Assembly (NCBI RefSeq): GCF_027887165.1
Contig: NC_077231.1
Location: 191,098,834 to 191,162,833 of the forward strand
From: Monodelphis domestica
Taxonomy: Eukaryota > Chordata > Mammalia > Didelphimorphia > Didelphidae
Direction of reading: 5' to 3'
Length of the DNA stretch: 64,000 nt
A model generated the notes under the pieces. That model ran no database searches, had not been told where the DNA came from, and saw only the letters and a program-made list of their open reading frames with translations. Both the position numbers and the translations under genes were made by a program. Positions 20,773 through 31,857 of this stretch are shown piece by piece (positions within the stretch are counted from its first letter, which is position 1; the number at the start of each line of letters is the position of its first letter).

Positions 20773-20908
20773 GGCCTCAGGCATGTCCTAGCTCTGTGAC
20801 CCTGGGCAAGTCACTTGACCCCCTATCCCTTAGCACTCTTCTGCCTTGGAACCAATACAGTATTAATTCTAAGAGGGAAGGGAAGGGTTTTTTAAAAAAA
20901 TAAAATAA
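20773..20908 (+). mobile_element. 5'-truncated tRNA-derived SINE with TSD
   Basis: GGCCTCAGGCATGTCCTAGC starts inside the family, which then runs through CTGTGACCCTGGGCAAGTCA and CTTGGAACCAATACAGTATT to an A-rich tail. A 15-bp duplication AAAAGTTTTCCTTCT lies at 20758-20772 and 20909-20923, so it inserted already truncated. Confidence 0.9.
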
Positions 20909-20923
20909 AAAAGTTTTCCTTCT

Positions 20924-21770
20924 AAAATGTCAATAAACAATTGCCAAAATTGCTCAAGATTCCTTGAAAAATAACACAACATATAACTTTGTTCAATGAT
21001 CTTCTTATTAATGTCAACAGATCAATTGAGTCAGGAAAATGGGTGACATCTACTAGTCAAAGGTCTTTGTTTCCATAATGGAGTTTATCCAGCATAAAAT
21101 TCAAATGGAAGAAGGCTTCCCTATAGCTAGTGAGGTCCTCCAGATTCTTTTATTGAAGATAACATTGTGTTAATGTCAGCTAAACTTCCTAAATTGTAAA
21201 ACTTCCTAAATAGAGTCTATAGTCAATGGGAAGAGGTTAGTCCAACTAACCACAATGGGGGAAAAAAAGTGGATAAAGACTGATAATTATTGAGATTTTG
21301 ATATGCTGTTGAATGGATAGTCAATAGGGCTGTAGGCATATCTTGGACAGCCTGGGTAGACAATTATTGGAACAATTGACTAGAAGGAGAAGAGCAGGCA
21401 GCACTTGGAAAATTCTTGACACTAAAGTTCCTTTTTTGTCCTTAATATTTTTCTGATGGTATTGGGTAGCTGCAAATCATAAAAAACCATGGTTCCCAAA
21501 GAATGAACATTGCAAGTTATTCGAAGAGCGATGGAAGGGAATTTGCTTATTAGATTAGAATATAAAATATAAAACTACAAGAATAATTGTTGAGGAGAAG
21601 CAGTTAAAGATATCATCTAAAAGGTGTATGATTGCAAAAAGGAGGTAAGCCAGTCTTGCAGCTAAAACAAAAATTATTGTTGGATAACTTGTGTGCTCTA
21701 TTAGTTTCTAGACAATATTAGTGGATTTGGAATAAGAATTTTGGGGTCTATGAACTTGATTTCCAAAAAA
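20924..21770. other. Unassigned sequence, no gene seen
   Basis: AT-rich unique-looking DNA. No coding frame of note. Confidence 0.3.
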
Positions 21771-21771
21771 T

Positions 21772-22022
21772 AGGCAGCTCAGTAGATGGAGAGCAGGGCT
21801 TGGCATTAGGAAAATTCATCTTCTTGAGCTTAAATCTAATCTCAGATACTTACTGGCTGTGTAACTGTGGGCAAGTTACTTAATCCTATTTGCCTCAATT
21901 TCTTCATGTGTAAAATGAGCTGGGAGAAGGAAATGGCAAACCACTCCAATATCTTTGTCAATAAACCCCAAACAGGGTTCAGAAAGAATCAGACACAACT
22001 AAAAACGACTGAACAATAACAA
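21772..22022 (+). mobile_element. CORE-SINE (MAR1-like), full length
   Basis: TAGGCAGCTCAGTAGATGGA head, TTACTGGCTGTGTAACTGTG, GGAAATGGCAAACCACTCCA and AAAACGACTGAACAATAACA tail give the complete MAR1-type layout. Confidence 0.85.
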
Positions 22023-22900
22023 ATTGGATTACTGAATTTCATTATAATTGGTCTCCCTTTTGATTTTATGTACAATTATCTCTTCCACATCATGGGAATT
22101 GGGGGCATAGTGTAATCTGGAAAATCTGCATACAGTTTTTAGATTCTCCCTTCATAACAGAGAAGTCTGAATTTTTTCTTTTTCTTTTATGGAGTGTTTA
22201 TAGTACCATATTGTAAATTTTGAGCTAAGTTTCTCTCCACTGAGCTACATAGTTGCCCCCTCTAAACTGTTTCTGTGTCATCTGCTGGCCTTCATCTGTC
22301 ATCTTTAGCTTTTATAACCCCCCCCCCCATTTCCTATTTAATTTCTTAAGCAGACTTGTGATATATCAAAATAGCAATGAGGAAAATGTGGTAGAGATAA
22401 CTCTGTTGTATTATATGCATTCAAAAATATTCTGGGAAGAGATTCTTAAGCTTCACCAAATTTCTGAAGTCTATGACACAAAACAGGTCAAGAATACTTA
22501 AAGTCCTCAACATGTTTGGTGAAACTCTTAGAGGAAATAAAGGAGTGAGCACTGGAGGAAAATCACACAAGAAGAGAGGGCATGGATAAGTCACAATCCA
22601 CACTTACTGAAACCTTTAGATCCATCAGAGTTCTAAAGTGTGCACTTAATTATTTTCTAATTTGTGTTATAATTAATTATAAATCATCTTTCTGAACCAG
22701 CTATGTCAAACTAAAATAGAAAAGGACCACCAATCCATACATAAGAATTCCTGATGGTCTGCTATATATTCACATAATTTGAAAATGTTAGCTATGTTTT
22801 ATTACATTTTTGATGATTTTATTTTTAAATATTTCCCAGTTACATTTGAATCTAGTTCAGTAACACTGGGAGGTGTTGCTGGTCTGGCTGTGTTTGGCAC
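22023..22900. other. Unassigned sequence with C10 run and weak L1 trace
   Basis: A C homopolymer occurs at about 22319-22328. A weak minus-strand L1 3'-end-like trace (AAATATTTCCCAGTTACATT) is at 22825-22855. No coding feature is supported. Confidence 0.3.
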
Positions 22901-22904
22901 TTCT

Positions 22905-23056
22905 ACTCTAAATTGTAACTTCCTCCAGGATCAGGACTTTCTAATTTTTTAACTTTGTAAACTATCTCCATCTTCCCTAGTCCCCCAAAGCATTTAACAA
23001 AGTCCATTACACATACTGATTACTTAGAAAATACATTTTAAATGGAATGAATCTGT
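22905..23056 (+). mobile_element. L2 3' end, diverged
   Basis: TTGTAACTTCCTCCAGGATC and AAAGCATTTAACAAAGTCCA, then TTAGAAAATACATTTTAAAT follow the L2 terminus pattern. Confidence 0.5.
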
Positions 23057-23545
23057 CTGACACTTCTATCCGAATGAGTTTTGGGGGGATTGGCATAAAA
23101 CATCCGAATAAATTTTTTAAAAGTTCCAACTAAGAGAAAAATCAGCAAGGATTTCACACAGCTTTGTAAAGAAATTAAACCCACAAGTTCCCATTACTTT
23201 TCGCTTCCAAATAGTTCCCCGGATAGAAATAAAATGAAATCAGCATTCAATGATTCTTTCCTGTGTATGTCATGACTCTCCATGTTAGAGTGGTTGCTTG
23301 AAACTTTTAACTTAGTATGACAGTTATATTTGAAGTGTGGAGATAAGGTATTAAAAGTTTCCAATTTTTCAAGCTGTATATTGGAGATATTTGTGTGATC
23401 CAGAAGTGCAAACCCCAAACCTAGACAGATTCAAGGGCACAGACAGAAGGGGGAACCAAACTGAGGTGAATGGGATTCCCAAACTGGAACAAAGAATCTT
23501 GAGTCCCAGTCTGAGACAAATCACATGGACATATGCAAACCTAAA
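23057..23545. other. Unassigned sequence, no gene seen
   Basis: The 74-codon minus-strand frame at 23194-23418 has no recognised domain. Confidence 0.3.
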
Positions 23546-23547
23546 GG

Positions 23548-23785
23548 CAAGGTAGGTGGTACTGAGCTTAAAGTCAAGAAGACTTATCTTTCTGGGTTCA
23601 AATCTGACCTTAGATACTTTCTACCTGGGTGACCCTAGGCCAGGCACTTAATCCTATTTGCCTCACCTGTAAAATGATCTAGAAAAGGAAATGACAAAGT
23701 ACTCCAATTTTTTTTTGCCAAGAAAACTCCAAAATGAGTTCATGAAAAGTCAGACATGGCTAAAAGAACTAAACAAAAGCACGCA
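23548..23785 (+). mobile_element. CORE-SINE (MAR1-like)
   Basis: GTCAAGAAGACTTATCTTTC, GGGTTCAAATCTGACCTTAG, CCTATTTGCCTCACCTGTAA and AAGTCAGACATGGCTAAAAG give MAR1-type order with small deletions. Confidence 0.8.
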
Positions 23786-24345
23786 GAGGATCCAAAGGTT
23801 CCTTTCTGTTCTCACAGTGTTTTAGAAAATTTATCAGTCCTCTGATCCACCCCTCTAATAAAAATACTTGACTAGATGAGATCCCAGGTTCTTTAGTATC
23901 ATATGACTGAAAAAATGACTGAACAACAACAAATGCAAAAAGACAGGTTGTTTAGTAGTGAGTTTTGCTGGGCTATGGGTTGGGAGTCCAATTAGGTCTG
24001 ACCTGTTAAGAGACTTCACTTGCTGGCCTTCCAAAGGAAGGGAGAGAATTTAGAATGCAAAATGTTCATGATGACATTGTTTTTCTTTTCTAAAGTTTTA
24101 ATTAATATTTTCCATTTGTTACATCACCATTAGCCCATGTATTCTTCCTAGAGCCTTCCCATATAACAAATAGTATCCTTTTGGAGGGAAAAAAAGGTCA
24201 GCACAACTGACTCAATTCCTGAAAAAAAGTCTGACAATTCCTATGGACCAGGTTGGAGGTGTCTTCTCTTTATCTTGCTATTTGGTTCCAACTTTGTCTT
24301 TATAATGGGGTGGATGGCATGTTTTTGTTTTTAATTATATTCTTA
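23786..24345. other. Unassigned sequence, weak L1 3'-end trace
   Basis: A short minus-strand L1 3'-like trace occurs at 24090-24180 (TATTTTCCATTTGTTACATC). Nothing else is recognised. Confidence 0.3.
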
Positions 24346-24349
24346 GTAA

Positions 24350-24649
24350 CTAACCATCAACAACAACAAATTGTAAGTAAACTGGCATCCAGTGAACTGC
24401 TCTGTCTCCCAATCTATATAGCACACCATTTATAGCCATAGGACAGAGCCCTTTGGCAGGCCTCTTTCCAGCTGGACACAGATCCATTAATGACGATTGT
24501 TTCATTATAATTAAACTGTCTAGTGAGCACATCTCCCTCGAATAGTCTCCAGCCCATACTGACCAGACTATCACTAAGTTTTCATGGCAAGCAGAATTTT
24601 GAATATGGCTCCAAAGTGCTGCTTGAGATACTGAAAGACAGTGACTCAA
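24350..24649 (-). other. Unrecognised 99-codon open frame next to the POLR2J retrocopy
   Basis: A non-repetitive minus-strand frame lies about 170 bp downstream, in transcript sense, of the POLR2J pseudogene. It could fall within that retrocopy's 3'UTR or be chance. I recognise no domain and see no supporting splice or codon evidence. Confidence 0.15.
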
Positions 24650-24816
24650 GAGGTAAGAAATACCTGTGATGAGGAAATGATAGTTGTCCCCTGAAGAGAA
24701 AAAGCAATGAGGTGGCTTCCCTCATCAAACTCTTCATAGCAGGTAGATGTCAAAGAAGGAGGAAGAGTTTCTGTGCTCATAATCCTACAGAAACTGCATG
24801 AAGAAGACATCAAGAA

Positions 24817-25170
24817 CTACTCAGTTCCTTCTTGTTTATCCTCAATAGCAATCTGAAATCACTCTTCCAACAAGGAGAACTAGCTGATCAGATCTGGGAT
24901 AGCATTCATAAAAGTCTCCTGAGAGTGGTAATCTGGAGTGGTCTGTATAGGAATGACAGTCTTATGTTCCAGTGGGTCAGGGACTTTATAGCCTGCAAAT
25001 AGCATCTGGGGGGCTTCCAATAACTGTGATTTGATGATGTTTCCCAGTATGTGATCCTCTTTGTTGATGGTGAACAAACAAGCACTGGGTACCTTGGTGT
25101 GCTTGTTGATAGCAATCTTCTTCTCTCCCTCAAAGAGAAGGAAAGACTTGAAGACCAGAGGTGCATTCAT
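24817..25170 (-). pseudogene. POLR2J: Processed pseudogene of POLR2J (RNA polymerase II subunit RPB11)
   Basis: The parent protein, RPB11, pairs with RPB3 in the Pol II assembly platform in the nucleus. The minus-strand frame starts [18 protein letters not shown] and retains [17 protein letters not shown] and the [13 protein letters not shown] region. It runs 117 codons plus a terminal stop at 24817-24819, matching the length I know for RPB11, with no intron and no frameshift. Two nonsense codons follow LIS near the C-terminus: a TAG at 24878-24880 and a TGA (arginine CGA likely in the parent) seven codons later. It is therefore a retrocopy, not a working gene. I found no clear poly-A tail or target-site duplication, so the insertion boundaries are open. 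Confidence 0.93.
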
Positions 25171-25199
25171 GCTGTGCAGCTGCCACCACCACCAATAAA

Positions 25200-25995
25200 A
25201 ATATTTTTACAAAATATTTATTTACCAAAATGAAAATAATTTACAAACAAAAGAAACTTCAACCTAGAAAGCTAGGATCCTGGCAGTGTATGTCTACTAA
25301 GGTCAGAGCTTTTTCCCATGATTCCCAGGATGACAAGAGTAAGATAGGCAATGTTTTCATTTTTGCAAATGATATTTTTAATATTTTGAAATCATTTTGA
25401 AAATGTTTTTAGAGTAGTGACAGTAGCAAAATGAACTAAAAGATAGAACCAAAGCTACAGAAAGCAATGTGACCACCAAGAAAGAAAGCAACCATAAAGT
25501 CAAACATATTTTTATAACCAAACCCATCAATTAAAGAATATGATGTGGAATAACTTTTATTTCTGAAAGGAAAAGAAATATATATTTATATTTTATGACT
25601 ATTTAAATTTAAGAAAAAACTATGTGCACTTCAATAGTCTTGAACCAGATGGAAAAGAAGAGCTAAATTCTCTGCTGGGTCAATTGACTAATTGCTTCTG
25701 GATTTCTGGGTACTTAAAAAAACTCAATTCAGCAACACATGAGTCCTACAAATGTGGAATGAATTGAATTGAACTGGTCAGGTTTCACTTCTTGTGTATC
25801 CTTAAATGTAGCCTTATTATGCCATTTGTCTTTCATGGGTGAAATATTATACTGTTTTAGGGTTTAGTATTTCTGCTATGAGTCTCCAATGAATGGTTAG
25901 AAGTAAATATCTCTTAAGATTTTTGTTCTTTTCCAAATCACATTCACTCCCCATCTCTGAACACTCTGATTTTAATTTTGCTCTAAAAAAAGCCC
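25200..25995. other. Unassigned AT-rich sequence
   Basis: No repeat or gene is recognised. The short plus-strand frames at 25051-25400 partly overlap the POLR2J copy antisense and are not convincing. Confidence 0.3.
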
Positions 25996-25999
25996 TTCA

Positions 26000-26545
26000 A
26001 AATGTTACCGTCCAAGACTAAAGGTTCTGTCCCTAGTAGTGTCAGGACTACACTGTCTTGCCCTACCCCCTCACTTTTCAATTTTGCTATTTATCTCAAA
26101 CCATTTTCCTATTTCTCTCATTACCTTCATTTCAATTACATGGTCAAATTTCCAGAAATTCTAGGTTACCCTTTGGGGCTTCATCACTACTCAAGTATTT
26201 TTTTACCTTGTACCCTCTGTCTTGTATTGTCATTCTACTGCAGTTCTCCTGAAACTGTACTTTCCAGTCACAATACCATCTTATCACTTAATGGCCTTTT
26301 CTTAATTCTTAATCTTTTCTTCTACTCTATTAGATAAAACTATTCCATCTTTTGATATTATTTTCCTTTGGCTTCTATGATATTGTACCCAATGGACCTC
26401 CTCTTATCACTCTGATCATTCCTTGTTAGTTCTCTCAGTTGGCTCCTCTTCCTCCTATTTATTAAATGTAAATATTCTTCCTGGTCCTTCCACTGAAGAT
26501 CTTTGGTGGTCAAATAAGGGATTCAGTCAGGCTTAATGAATACAT
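26000..26545 (+). mobile_element. L2/CR1-clade LINE, RT region, left part
   Basis: TCTTATCACTTAATGGCCTT, then CTTAATTCTTAATCTTTTCT and CTTCTATGATATTGTACCCA track the L2 reverse transcriptase region (the block coding for SVLILLDLSAAFDTV-like sequence) in plus orientation. Reading frames are destroyed. It appears to continue at 26780. Confidence 0.55.
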
Positions 26546-26579
26546 TCAGTTTGGACTAGAACTAAAGTGAATTGTAAAA

Positions 26580-26765
26580 TCATAAACAGATTTCCTTGTA
26601 ATTACCCTAGGAGGTAGGTGTTGTAAGAATTATTATTTCCATTTCACAGATGAAGTAAAATCAAATGATTAATCTGTAGTTGACTACCTAGCTAGTAAAT
26701 GTCCCAGGGCTCAAACCCTGGTCCCCTGACTCCCCATGCTAGCATACATTCTTTTAAGATAAGGC
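26580..26765 (-). mobile_element. MIR-like CORE-SINE within an L2
   Basis: TACCCTAGGAGGTAGGTGTT, TTCCATTTCACAGATGAAGT and GGGCTCAAACCCTGGTCCCC read as a reverse-oriented CORE-SINE. It lies between the two parts of the L2. Confidence 0.6.
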
Positions 26766-26779
26766 TACTTCAAAATCCA

Positions 26780-27160
26780 TCATATCTTCATGATGCTTTG
26801 TAGTCTTCTCTTGCAAGTATTCCACCTTCCTAACCATCCTTACTGCTATTAGTTTTATCCAGGCAAACATCATCTCATGTTTGGATGACTGTAAGAGTCT
26901 CATTCTTTATTAATCTTTCAAATTTGAATCACTCCCCTTTTTCCTTCACAGTCTCAAGGCTAATTCCAAAACACTGACTTCAATTAAATAACCTCCACTA
27001 ACTCTCCAACATAAATAATGTTTATTTTGAACTTCTCATTCTGTCGTTCAAGACCCATTATAATCTGGTCCTATCCAGTCTTATTTTTCACTATTTCTTC
27101 CTATAAACCCTTAATTTTAAACCTAGTTCTGCCCCCTTCACTGAGCACTAAACATACCAT
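26780..27160 (+). mobile_element. L2/CR1-clade LINE, right part
   Basis: ATCTCATGTTTGGATGACTG, GTCTCAAGGCTAATTCCAAA and AAGACCCATTATAATCTGGT follow the L2 region downstream of the RT core. Confidence 0.5.
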
Positions 27161-27184
27161 AATCATACTCAATTTCAAGTTATA

Positions 27185-27335
27185 AAATCATAGATTTGGA
27201 GTTGGGAATGACTTTAGGGATCATTTTTTCTAGACTCTCATTTTATAGATGAGGAAAACTGAAGAACAATGAAATTTAAGGGACTTTCCCAGTCACAGAG
27301 TTGCAGAAAGATATAAATTTCCTAATCAGATTATA
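27185..27335 (-). mobile_element. MIR-like SINE fragment
   Basis: ATAGATTTGGAGTTGGGAAT, CTCATTTTATAGATGAGGAA and GGGACTTTCCCAGTCACAGA give a reverse MIR 3' part. Confidence 0.65.
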
Positions 27336-27344
27336 AATTCCTTG

Positions 27345-27545
27345 AGGTATGTGTCTTACTCAAATTTGAATACAGGTTCTTTAATAGGTCTAACATTCTT
27401 CCTAACTTTGCTGCCTAAAATGTCCTTTCCCTTCCTTTCCACTTATTCAAATCTTGTCCATTCTTAAAAGTCAAGCTCATGAACCCTCTCTTATACAAGG
27501 TCTTGTTTTTAATGATTCCAATTCAGTGATTACTTAGTTCTCCTT
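27345..27545. other. Unassigned sequence
   Basis: Possible further L2-like text (CCTTTCCCTTCCTTTCCACT), but too diverged to call. Confidence 0.25.
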
Positions 27546-27547
27546 AA

Positions 27548-27685
27548 ATCATGACTAATAGAAGTTAGATCTGGAACTACTGAGATCAACTAGTCTATAA
27601 TTCTACCATCTCCAATTTTGCAGGTAAGGAAAAGAAGACTGAGAAAGATTAAGTGATCTGCCTAAAGTCACACAAATACTAAATT
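27548..27685 (-). mobile_element. MIR-like SINE fragment
   Basis: GTTAGATCTGGAACTACTGA, CAATTTTGCAGGTAAGGAAA and GATCTGCCTAAAGTCACACA give a reverse MIR pattern. Confidence 0.6.
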
Positions 27686-27692
27686 ATATTGT

Positions 27693-27895
27693 AGGGGAGC
27701 AGCTAGGATGGCTCAATAGCTAGAAAGCCAGGTCTGGAGACAGGAGGTCCTGGGTTCAAATTTGACCTCAGATACTTCCTATATTGTGTGACCCTGGGCA
27801 AATCATTTGACTCCAATTGTGCAGCCCATACCACTCTTCTACCTTGGAACCAATACTTAGTATCAATTCTAGGACAGATGGTAAGGATGGTAAGA
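27693..27895 (+). mobile_element. tRNA-derived SINE, full length, diverged
   Basis: AGGGGAGCAGCTAGGATGGC head, GGTCCTGGGTTCAAATTTGA, TGTGACCCTGGGCAAATCAT and CTTGGAACCAATACTTAGTA are all present. It carries more substitutions than the 2339 copy and has no clear target duplication. Confidence 0.85.
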
Positions 27896-27974
27896 ATACA
27901 TAATAGCAGAGAGAACAGAAAATATGAGCTTTTCAGGTGCAAAGGCATGGTTCAGTTGAATTATCTAGTACAAT

Positions 27975-28295
27975 TTATTTTTGTTCAGTTTTAAATTTAT
28001 TTGTTTCTTTGCTACATTAAAATTCCAAGGTACCTCCCTCTTTCTCCTCCCCATATTAGAGAAGGTACCATATAAGAAAAAAGATATATATATATATAAT
28101 TGTGTCTTGCTTGTTTCTATTTATCAATTCTTTCTCTGAAGGTATATATATACAAGTTATTCTTTTGTTTTCTCTTGGTTCTGCTCATTCATGTCATAAT
28201 TTCATGTACATGAAATACAGTTTTATTTTTAAATTTATTTTTTTCTCTAATTGTTAATTGAATTCCTTGAGATTGTCACTCATTTCAAGACTACT
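27975..28295 (-). mobile_element. Old L1 3'UTR fragment
   Basis: GAAGGTACCATATAAGAAAA, AATTGTGTCTTGCTTGTTTC and ATCAATTCTTTCTCTGAAGG match the 3'UTR of older marsupial L1s in reverse. A short TA run is embedded at 28084-28100. Confidence 0.6.
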
Positions 28296-28299
28296 CTTG

Positions 28300-28695
28300 T
28301 ACAATACTTTTAAATTCAGGAAAATGTTCATTAAATTTGCTGAATTAAGAGAACCTGGGGGAAATGAAAAGAATACTAGGAGAAAGGGATATCTAATGTG
28401 AAAAAAGTCCCAGCAATAAATGGGAAGGCACTATAATACAGGGAATTTGCTCATGTGGGAACAGGAAAGTCTGCTATAATTTGGTAAAAAATCAATTAGG
28501 AGGCAATATGATAATAATCTTGTCCAAAAGTTATAGTAGTAGGAAGATGCGAAAAGAATTGCAATTTAACAGATGTGAAAAGAATTCTGGGGGCCACTTC
28601 AAGGTTCCAGGCTTCAGCATCATTCCTTTTCAAACTAGAGAGCTTTTCTCTGAAATTATATTTCAATTATTCAATATCTTTGGAGTACCTGTACT
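28300..28695. other. Unassigned sequence
   Basis: No recognised repeat. The 83-codon plus-strand frame at 28481-28732 has no known domain. Confidence 0.3.
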
Positions 28696-28699
28696 TCCT

Positions 28700-28865
28700 T
28701 TAGCAATCAATCAGCTAACAAACCTTTATTAAGAGTTTACGATGTGCCAGGAATTATGCTAGGCATTGGGAATATGAACGCACAAGGGACTAACAGTCCC
28801 TATCTTGAAGGAATTTACATTTTTTTCCCAGGGGAGACAAATACATTCATATAAATAAACAAGAT
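28700..28865 (-). mobile_element. L2 3' end
   Basis: AGAGTTTACGATGTGCCAGG, AATTATGCTAGGCATTGGGA and AACAGTCCCTATCTTGAAGG read as a reversed L2 terminus. Confidence 0.7.
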
Positions 28866-28869
28866 GATT

Positions 28870-29365
28870 TTTTTTTTTTGGAAAGGGAAACGAGACTGGA
28901 AACCAGAGCAGGTTCAACCATGCTTAACTATCTAAATGTTCATTGAAGTCGAGTTGAAAAGTTATATCTTTCCACATGTAAAGTTCATGTTTTCTCTTCT
29001 CCCTACTAATGTACACTCTTTTTTATGGCATATAGTCTTATTGAAGGCAATATATTATCAATCTGATGTTGAATGGGGAAATGACAACATGAATAAATTG
29101 TCTTTGCTTGTAAATTGTACATTTTAAAATAAAAATATTGGGAATATTTTAAAAGAATATTTTTATTTCAGATATTTTCATTTTCTGAAAATAATGTAAG
29201 AATCTCAATACAAACTCCCCCACCTGTTTTTGAGCCAGGGGTCAGAGAAAAATACTTAGTACTTAAGCTAGATATCTGACCTTATTTTCTCTCTGATTTC
29301 TAACTTCACTCTTTCTATATTTTGTAAATAAATTTTAAATAAATCTCTTTGGAATTCAATTCCTG
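28870..29365. other. Unassigned AT-rich sequence
   Basis: No recognised gene or repeat. Confidence 0.3.
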
Positions 29366-29368
29366 GCA

Positions 29369-29596
29369 ACCCCCCCCTTTTTTTAAACCCTTACCTTCTG
29401 TCTTATAACCAATACTGTGTATTATAGTATCTTGGTTCTAAGTCAGAAGAGCAGTAAACACTAGGCAACGGAAGATAGGTAACTTGCCAAGACTTGGGCA
29501 CACCTAGCTAGGAAGTGTCTGAGGTCAAATTTGAACTCAGGACCTCCTTTCTCTAAGCCTGGCTCTCAATCCACTGAGCCACCTAATTGCACCCAC
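29369..29596 (-). mobile_element. tRNA-derived SINE, full length, reverse
   Basis: The plus strand runs TTTTAAACCCTTACCTTCTG, GTCTGAGGTCAAATTTGAAC and CTCTCAATCCACTGAGCCAC to AATTGCACCC, the reverse complement of the 2339-type SINE. It ends immediately next to an L1 3'UTR piece. Confidence 0.85.
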
Positions 29597-29605
29597 TTTT
29601 CTTTC

Positions 29606-29665
29606 AAGAGGTAGGTAGTATGCTACATCTTCAGTCTTCTGGAATCATTGTTAATCATTGCATAA
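29606..29665 (-). mobile_element. L1 3'UTR piece, left arm of an inverted repeat
   Basis: AAGAGGTAGGTAGTATGCTA through GGAATCATTGTTAATCATTG matches the older L1 3'UTR in reverse. The same segment occurs in forward orientation at 29729-29795. Confidence 0.65.
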
Positions 29666-29728
29666 TATAATTTTATTAATTGATTGTTAGGACAAACTAT
29701 TTTGAAAAGAGTTAAGAGCTTTGATGAA

Positions 29729-29985
29729 TGCAATGACTCACAATGATTCCAAAGGACTGAAGATATAGCACACTACCCATCTCTTGAGGCTACCACCCTT
29801 GAGACACAGATTGCAGAATAAGACATAGCCATTTTTGAATAAGGCTAATGCAAGAATTGTTTTCCTTGATCATGTATACCTGTTACATGGGTTTTGTTTT
29901 TATTTTTTCTCTCTCTCTGGGAGTATGGAAGAGGAAGTGGAAAGCAGAGAAAATAGATGATTGTTAACTTAAATTAATTTGTATA
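29729..29985 (+). mobile_element. L1 3'UTR piece, right arm and continuation
   Basis: GAATGCAATGACTCACAATG to CACTACCCATCTCTTGA is the inverted copy of 29606-29665. It continues through GAATAAGACATAGCCATTTT and ATCATGTATACCTGTTACAT to a GGAGTATGGAAGAGGAAGTG block, the usual order towards an L1 3' end. Confidence 0.65.
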
Positions 29986-30059
29986 TATCTAGGATGAATA
30001 TAATGTGTATATATCTCCATAACTAATATATACACGTACACAGAAACATATACACAACA

Positions 30060-31200
30060 TAATTTTGTTAGGCTAACACTAGCAATCAGAGAAGGTGGAA
30101 GCAGGAAAGATTTCTTGTAAGCGGGGACATGTGAATGGGACTTTGAGAAAAATTAGGGTTTTAAAAAACATAGGTGAGAAGGGAGAGCATTCCAGGAATG
30201 AGGGATAACAAAAAAGGCTTGGAGGCAGGAAGAGGAATGTGAACAATAAGTAGGCTAGTTTGGTTGAAATATAGAAGGTAACAGGGGAATACTATACATT
30301 CATAATAGAAGTAGAGATTGAAAAATTAGATTCTAAATGCTTTAAATGCTAGAGGAGTTTGTGTTTTATTCTAGAGGTGAGTGAAGCTTCTTGAACAGGT
30401 AATGACAAAGTCACACAGACCTACTGCTTTAGAATTATCAACTCTTCAGCTGTGTGGAGGATGGATTAGAGAATGGAAAGGCTGGAAGCAGAGAGGCAAA
30501 ATCAGGAGGGAACTGCAATGCTATAAGCGAGACATGATAAAGATGTTAACTAGAGTGGCGGTCATGTCAGTGGAGATAAAGGGACTGACTCAAGAGATGT
30601 TGTGGAGATAGATTTAGCATATGATTTGGTAACTGATTGAAGTACCAAAAAGAAGTTACCATTCTGGAAAAAAAAAGCAGAATGAAGAATGACAGTGAAG
30701 TTATGAACTTGGGTTGAGAAAATGGTGGTGCCTTTGGCAGAAAAAGAGAAGTTAGGAAAAGAGATGAACTTAACCAGAAAGGTAATGTTCTAGTTTAAAT
30801 ATGTTGAATTTGCAGCGTCTATGGGAAAAAGGAGACTGAAAAAGGAAAATTAGGTTGGAAGGGAACATAGTAGCATAAAAACTCAACAAAGATGATAGTG
30901 GTAGAGAGTTAATAATAATGCCATAAGCAGAAGAGTCAAGAAGCATGAGGACTGAATAAAGACCAATGGATTAAGCATGAATTAGTCTTCCTGCTATTAG
31001 TTACAGGAGTTGTCTATGATCAGTCGGACTTAGAGGGCCCAGTAAATAAAAGTACTTAGAAAGATTGTTAGTGAGATCAAAGATCATTGTAGATGGCCTC
31101 AGTGGGAAGAGGTCAGATTGAGTCAGTGGGATAAAGCAATGTTTGAATGTCTTCAGTTGGGCAATGATTAGAAGCAAACTAAAATGGTGGTATGGGGATG
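30060..31200 (-). mobile_element. L2/CR1-clade LINE, long decayed copy
   Basis: Reverse-complement landmarks in 3' to 5' element order are GGAGAGCATTCCAGGAATGA, GTTTGTGTTTTATTCTAGAG, GCTGTGTGGAGGATGGATTA, AGAGATGTTGTGGAGATAGA and CATGAGGACTGAATAAAGAC. On the minus strand these correspond to the L2 RT and its downstream conserved block (DHVTPLLNKLQWLPI-like in L2). Over 1 kb is present; no frame is intact. Confidence 0.65.
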
Positions 31201-31264
31201 ATCCAGAGGTCTATGGTTTTGAGGATATGAGACCTAACTTGATCAAGAGACTTTAAAAAGTCCA

Positions 31265-31464
<200 letters not shown>

Positions 31465-31469
31465 TATGA

Positions 31470-31855
31470 CTGCTGAAAAGATAATGATCTATTTGGCCAT
31501 TTTACTGACATTCCTAAAATTTTACCTGCCTGATCCTAATTGTTGCCTACTTGTTTACTTCTTCTCTGAAGCCTGTAGCCTTAGCTCTTCACTGACCCAA
31601 TTCCTTGTCTTTATCAAGTTTTTATCTTGCAATAGCAAAATCATTTCAAGGAAAAATCACCAATAAAAATTATTAGCTTTGATACTTTCATAATTTAATG
31701 AATCTATGAACTTAGTGATGTTAATGTTCCCTCCAAAGGTATATAATATACTCCACTCATGACTTCTCATTTTGTGTATTTGTTATCCATGAACTTTTGA
31801 AACTCTCCCATGGGGCTCTAGAGCTCTTGGTATTATGTGTATCCTAATAAAGCAT
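31470..31855. other. Unassigned sequence, no gene seen
   Basis: The 66-codon plus-strand frame at 31466-31666 has no recognised domain. Confidence 0.3.
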
Positions 31856-31857
31856 TG

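Noticed and set aside
24430..24651. Possible exon ending at AGAG|GTAAGA on the plus strand
   Set aside because: No plus-strand frame stays open between a credible acceptor and this donor.
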